A stretch of 64,000 nt of DNA, from assembly GCF_000379625.1 (NCBI RefSeq), contig NZ_KB903226.1, forward strand, positions 21,520 through 85,519, read 5' to 3'. This document shows positions 61,642-64,000 of this stretch, piece after piece. Below the pieces are notes generated by a model. That model saw only the letters and a program-made list of their open reading frames with translations. It did not search any database and was not told where the DNA came from. The DNA is from Actinomycetospora chiangmaiensis DSM 45062. GTDB lineage: Bacteria; Actinomycetota; Actinomycetes; Mycobacteriales; Pseudonocardiaceae. The first letter of the stretch is position 1. Each line of letters opens with the position of its first letter. The translations under genes and the position numbers were made by a program.

Positions 61642-62094
61642 GTGCCGAACAGAAGAACGGCCGATCCTGCTCTCGTGCTTCCCACCTCGGCCCGAGAACT
61701 GATCCTCAGCGGGACAGCCCTCGCCCACATGACGACCCTGAACCCCGACGGCTCACCCCAGATGAGCGTGGTCTGGGCGGGCCTGGACGGCGACCGCATC
61801 ATCACCGGGCACTTCGGCCGCTACCGCAAGATCACCAACCTTCTCCGGGATCCACGGATCGCCCTGTCGTTCGCCGGCCCGACGCCGCTGCCCAACGGGA
61901 TGCACCCCAACCTCGTCGTCTACGGAGACGCCGAGATCAGCGACGGTGGCGCCGCCGAGCTGGTCGGACGTCTGGCCAAGGTCTACATCGCCCCGGACTT
62001 CGACTACTCCATGCCGCCCGGGCCGCCGCCCGGGTATGTGATCACCACTACCGTGCGCCGCATCGCCGGTGTCGGACCCTGGATGGACGCATGA
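61642..62094 (+). CDS. PPOX-class F420-dependent oxidoreductase
   Basis: 150 residues from GTG 61642. LILSGTALAHMTTLNPDGSP, MSVVWAGLDGDRIITGHFGR and YRKITNLLRDPRIALSF are the classic F420-binding split-barrel motifs. It would reduce or oxidise a small molecule with F420. Its stop overlaps the carboxymuconolactone-decarboxylase-like start (ATGA), and it faces the GlxA-type regulator. Confidence 0.85.
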   Translation: MPNRRTADPALVLPTSARELILSGTALAHMTTLNPDGSPQMSVVWAGLDGDRIITGHFGRYRKITNLLRDPRIALSFAGPTPLPNGMHPNLVVYGDAEISDGGAAELVGRLAKVYIAPDFDYSMPPGPPPGYVITTTVRRIAGVGPWMDA

Positions 62095-62438
62095 GCGCTC
62101 CAGCGCCGGGACCCGGGCGTCGCAGCATCGGCGACATCACCCCGAAGCTCGCCGAGCTCACCGACGACGTGCTCTACGCCGACGTCTGGGAACGTCCCGG
62201 CCTGAGCAAGCGCGACCGCAGCCTCGTCACCGTGGCCGCACTCGTCGCGCTCTACCGCGCCGACGAGCTGAACCTGCACCTCGGGCTGGCCCTCGACAAC
62301 GGCGTCACCGCCGACGAGCTCACAGAACTCATCACCCATCTGGCCTTCTACACCGGCTGGCCATGCTCGGTGACCGCAGCCAAGCAACTGCGCGCCATCC
62401 TCGCCGATCGCCCGGAGAACGAGGCCTCCCGACCCTGA
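62091..62438 (+). CDS. carboxymuconolactone decarboxylase-family protein
   Basis: 115 residues, ATGA-coupled to the PPOX gene. DVWERPGLSKRDRSLVTVAA, ELNLHLGLALDNGVTADELT and ELITHLAFYTGWPCSVTAAK form the CMD fold. The family's usual EVIxHLAxYxGxP reads ELITHLAFYTGWP; only one Cys is present, so an AhpD-like peroxidase CxxC is absent. It may act in protocatechuate-type ring catabolism or as a partner of the F420 enzyme. Confidence 0.85.
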   Translation: MSAPAPGPGRRSIGDITPKLAELTDDVLYADVWERPGLSKRDRSLVTVAALVALYRADELNLHLGLALDNGVTADELTELITHLAFYTGWPCSVTAAKQLRAILADRPENEASRP

Positions 62439-62734
62439 ACGACCCCTACCCCGACAACGCCCGGTGGGCACGAGCAAAGCTCGACTCCTCGTGGCGGACG
62501 AGAGATGGGCCGGACACCGCAGTTCAGCTCGCTGCGCGACGACGCCTCGCCCCGACCGCGCCCTTTGTTGTCGGCCGGAGAATCCGGCGCAGGGCCCATT
62601 TCCTGCACCGAGGGCCCGAGAGGGTGTTCAACCAACGTTCGCAACCGCGTCATCGATCCTCGCGAGAAGGTGGCGCCGGCGAGCGTGGGCGGCCGTGGGC
62701 GTCCGGGGCCGAGTCCAGGGAAGGGGCGTGCGGC

Positions 62735-63925
62735 GTGGCCGCCAGGGTCGATCATGTTGTGGTTTTCGTGCAGGAGAACCACACCACCGACAACTACTTC
62801 CGATCCATGCGTGCCTGGGGAGCCGACGTCGCGGCGGACTGGCCGATCGGGCCCAACCCGCCCACCGCGGACCACCCTCACAATCGTGGCGCCTACGCGA
62901 CGTGGCTGGCCGCCCAGGAGCGTGGCGACTCCTCGACGGCGGCCGTGCACACCCAGTTCGACACCGACAAGGTCCTCCCGTTCTATGCCTACCTGGCCAA
63001 GACCGGAGCGTTCCTCGAGCATCACTGCTCGGGATTCGGCACCAATTCCACCCCGAACCACCTGCTCATCGTGGGGGGCCAGACACCGACCCTGCGCAAC
63101 CCCTCGCAGCACGCGCCGGCGCCGATCTGGGACATGCCCTCGCTGCTCGGCCACACTGAGGACCACGGACTGACCTGGAAGGCCTACACCGGCAAGCAGG
63201 GCTACCCGGTGTCGTTCTACCAGCAGCTCAAGGGCTCACCGAACATCGTGCGCAGCGACCAGATCGCCGCCGACGCCGCCGCGGGCACGCTGCCGACGTT
63301 GTCCATGGTCTGGCACGACAGCCCCGACGACGAGCACCCCACCGCCGATGTCAGCCTCGGCCAGGACAAGGTGTGGGCCGCCGTCGACGCGATCGCCACC
63401 GCCGGCCTGTGGGACACCACCGTCTTCCTCCTGACCTGGGACGACTGGGGCGGTTTCGACGATCACGTCGTCACCCCGAACCTCGAGATCACCCCCGACG
63501 GCGTGCAACTGGCCTACGGCCCACGGGTGCCGCTGCTGATGTTCGGAGGCCGGGTCCCCGCCGCCATCGATCACCGATGGAACTCCCACGTGAGTATCGG
63601 GCGCACCGTGCTCGACCTGCTCGACCTGCCCGACCTCGGGGTGCCGCGACTGGACAAGGCGCCCTCCCTGGCCGACCTCGTCGCCGACTCCCCGACCGTG
63701 CCGGCCCCGCCTCACCCGGGCAGCGCCATCACCCAGCCCACGCCCCCCAACCCCAGCCCGCCCCCGGTCACGCCGCCGCTGCCCACCGGCCAGCCCACCG
63801 CCGTCGGCCCGGTCGTTCTCCGCGACGGCAGCACCCTGCCCGCCCCCGACGACCAACCCGTTCACCCCGCAAGCACCCCCACCCACGCCACCTCAACCCA
63901 CCCCGGACCGTCAGGTCGACGTTAG
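62735..63925 (+). CDS. phosphoesterase-family protein (PLC/AcpA-like), no signal peptide
   Basis: 396 residues from GTG 62735 (SD AAGGGG). VDHVVVFVQENHTTDNYFRS is the start of the phosphoesterase family that includes phospholipase C and acid phosphatase; SGFGTNSTPNHLLIVGG, MVWHDSPDDEHPT, LLTWDDWGGFDDHV and HVSIGRTVLDLLDL follow. Related enzymes are exported by Tat, but no signal peptide precedes this one in frame. The C-terminus is a ~75-residue Pro/Thr-rich tail. It may hydrolyse phosphate monoesters or lipids; the substrate is unknown. Confidence 0.75.
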   Translation: MAARVDHVVVFVQENHTTDNYFRSMRAWGADVAADWPIGPNPPTADHPHNRGAYATWLAAQERGDSSTAAVHTQFDTDKVLPFYAYLAKTGAFLEHHCSGFGTNSTPNHLLIVGGQTPTLRNPSQHAPAPIWDMPSLLGHTEDHGLTWKAYTGKQGYPVSFYQQLKGSPNIVRSDQIAADAAAGTLPTLSMVWHDSPDDEHPTADVSLGQDKVWAAVDAIATAGLWDTTVFLLTWDDWGGFDDHVVTPNLEITPDGVQLAYGPRVPLLMFGGRVPAAIDHRWNSHVSIGRTVLDLLDLPDLGVPRLDKAPSLADLVADSPTVPAPPHPGSAITQPTPPNPSPPPVTPPLPTGQPTAVGPVVLRDGSTLPAPDDQPVHPASTPTHATSTHPGPSGRR

Positions 63926-64000
63926 ATCGGGTGGTCGTAGAGCGCGTGTGTCCCCTTGAAGCGCCCCGGCTGTGGTGGAGGCTCTGATCCCACGGGAAGG

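Noticed and set aside
1..64000. CRISPR array, insertion sequence, integrase or prophage
   Set aside because: No spaced direct-repeat array, transposase motif or phage structural gene was seen; the only phage-like hint is the lyase-type pair at 15.1-16.4 kb.

Overview
The window is very GC-rich, with strongly GC-biased third codon positions and many GTG starts. It comes from an actinobacterium. The mix of families points towards Pseudonocardiaceae such as Pseudonocardia or Actinomycetospora, but that placement is inference. Family markers include GAF-ANTAR, DUF574-type methyltransferase, SpoIIE-type phosphatase, large AAA-LuxR regulators, PPOX/F420-type flavoproteins, a DICT-domain protein, and PadR, TetR and MarR regulators. 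I saw no rRNA, tRNA, CRISPR array, intact insertion sequence or prophage. This is an accessory or catabolic part of a chromosome.

Layout. 0-3.2 kb: a cut-off Tat protein, a small membrane protein, a membrane-tethered methyltransferase and two decayed genes (GAF-ANTAR and MBL-fold). 3.2-14.9 kb: an exported phosphodiesterase, a solute-binding-like protein, a lipid-type glycosyltransferase, zinc formaldehyde dehydrogenase (fdhA), a Tat polysaccharide deacetylase, a MarR-controlled SDR and PPOX pair, a second glycosyltransferase-like gene and a luciferase-like oxidoreductase. 15-20.3 kb: a small membrane protein coupled to a polysaccharide-lyase-like protein, then a decayed stretch with a 5'-truncated LuxR regulator, an oxidase stub and a prolyl-aminopeptidase-like gene that has lost its nucleophile elbow. 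21-29 kb: small catabolic or detoxification divergons, each with a MarR or TetR gene and a visible palindromic operator. 29-34 kb: a lipoprotein, an unlisted-type 47-residue Cys/His-rich peptide, a DICT plus degenerate GGDEF protein, and a PadR-monooxygenase operon.

34-41 kb holds signalling genes: a receiver-only regulator, a GAF-SpoIIE phosphatase and a 960-residue AAA-LuxR regulator. 41-48 kb holds small enzymes: SnoaL-like, an acyl-CoA synthetase with an unusual N-terminal extension, tandem GYD proteins, a methyltransferase, DUF7793, cupin and VOC. At 49-52 kb a 3' fragment of a linalool dehydratase/isomerase-family gene lies head to head with a 3' fragment of a histidine kinase, which marks a rearrangement joint. 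An SCO1-like gene and an intact LuxR response regulator flank the two stubs. 52-64 kb: alpha/beta hydrolases, a DUF574 methyltransferase, a membrane protein-TetR pair, a PHB-depolymerase-like lipoprotein, an SGNH hydrolase, a ZIP transporter, a dienelactone hydrolase, a GlxA/PPOX/carboxymuconolactone-decarboxylase divergon and a phosphoesterase.

Together the genes look like a patchwork of small, locally regulated oxidation and hydrolysis modules (regulator, operator, one to three enzymes) plus stress-signalling genes. At least seven gene remnants show active gene turnover. No single large undescribed system is evident. The most unusual items are the Cys/His peptide with its 11-bp repeat, the rearrangement joint at 51.3 kb, the paired 42-bp-spaced operators at 23.7 kb, the extended acyl-CoA synthetase and the coupled lyase-like pair.
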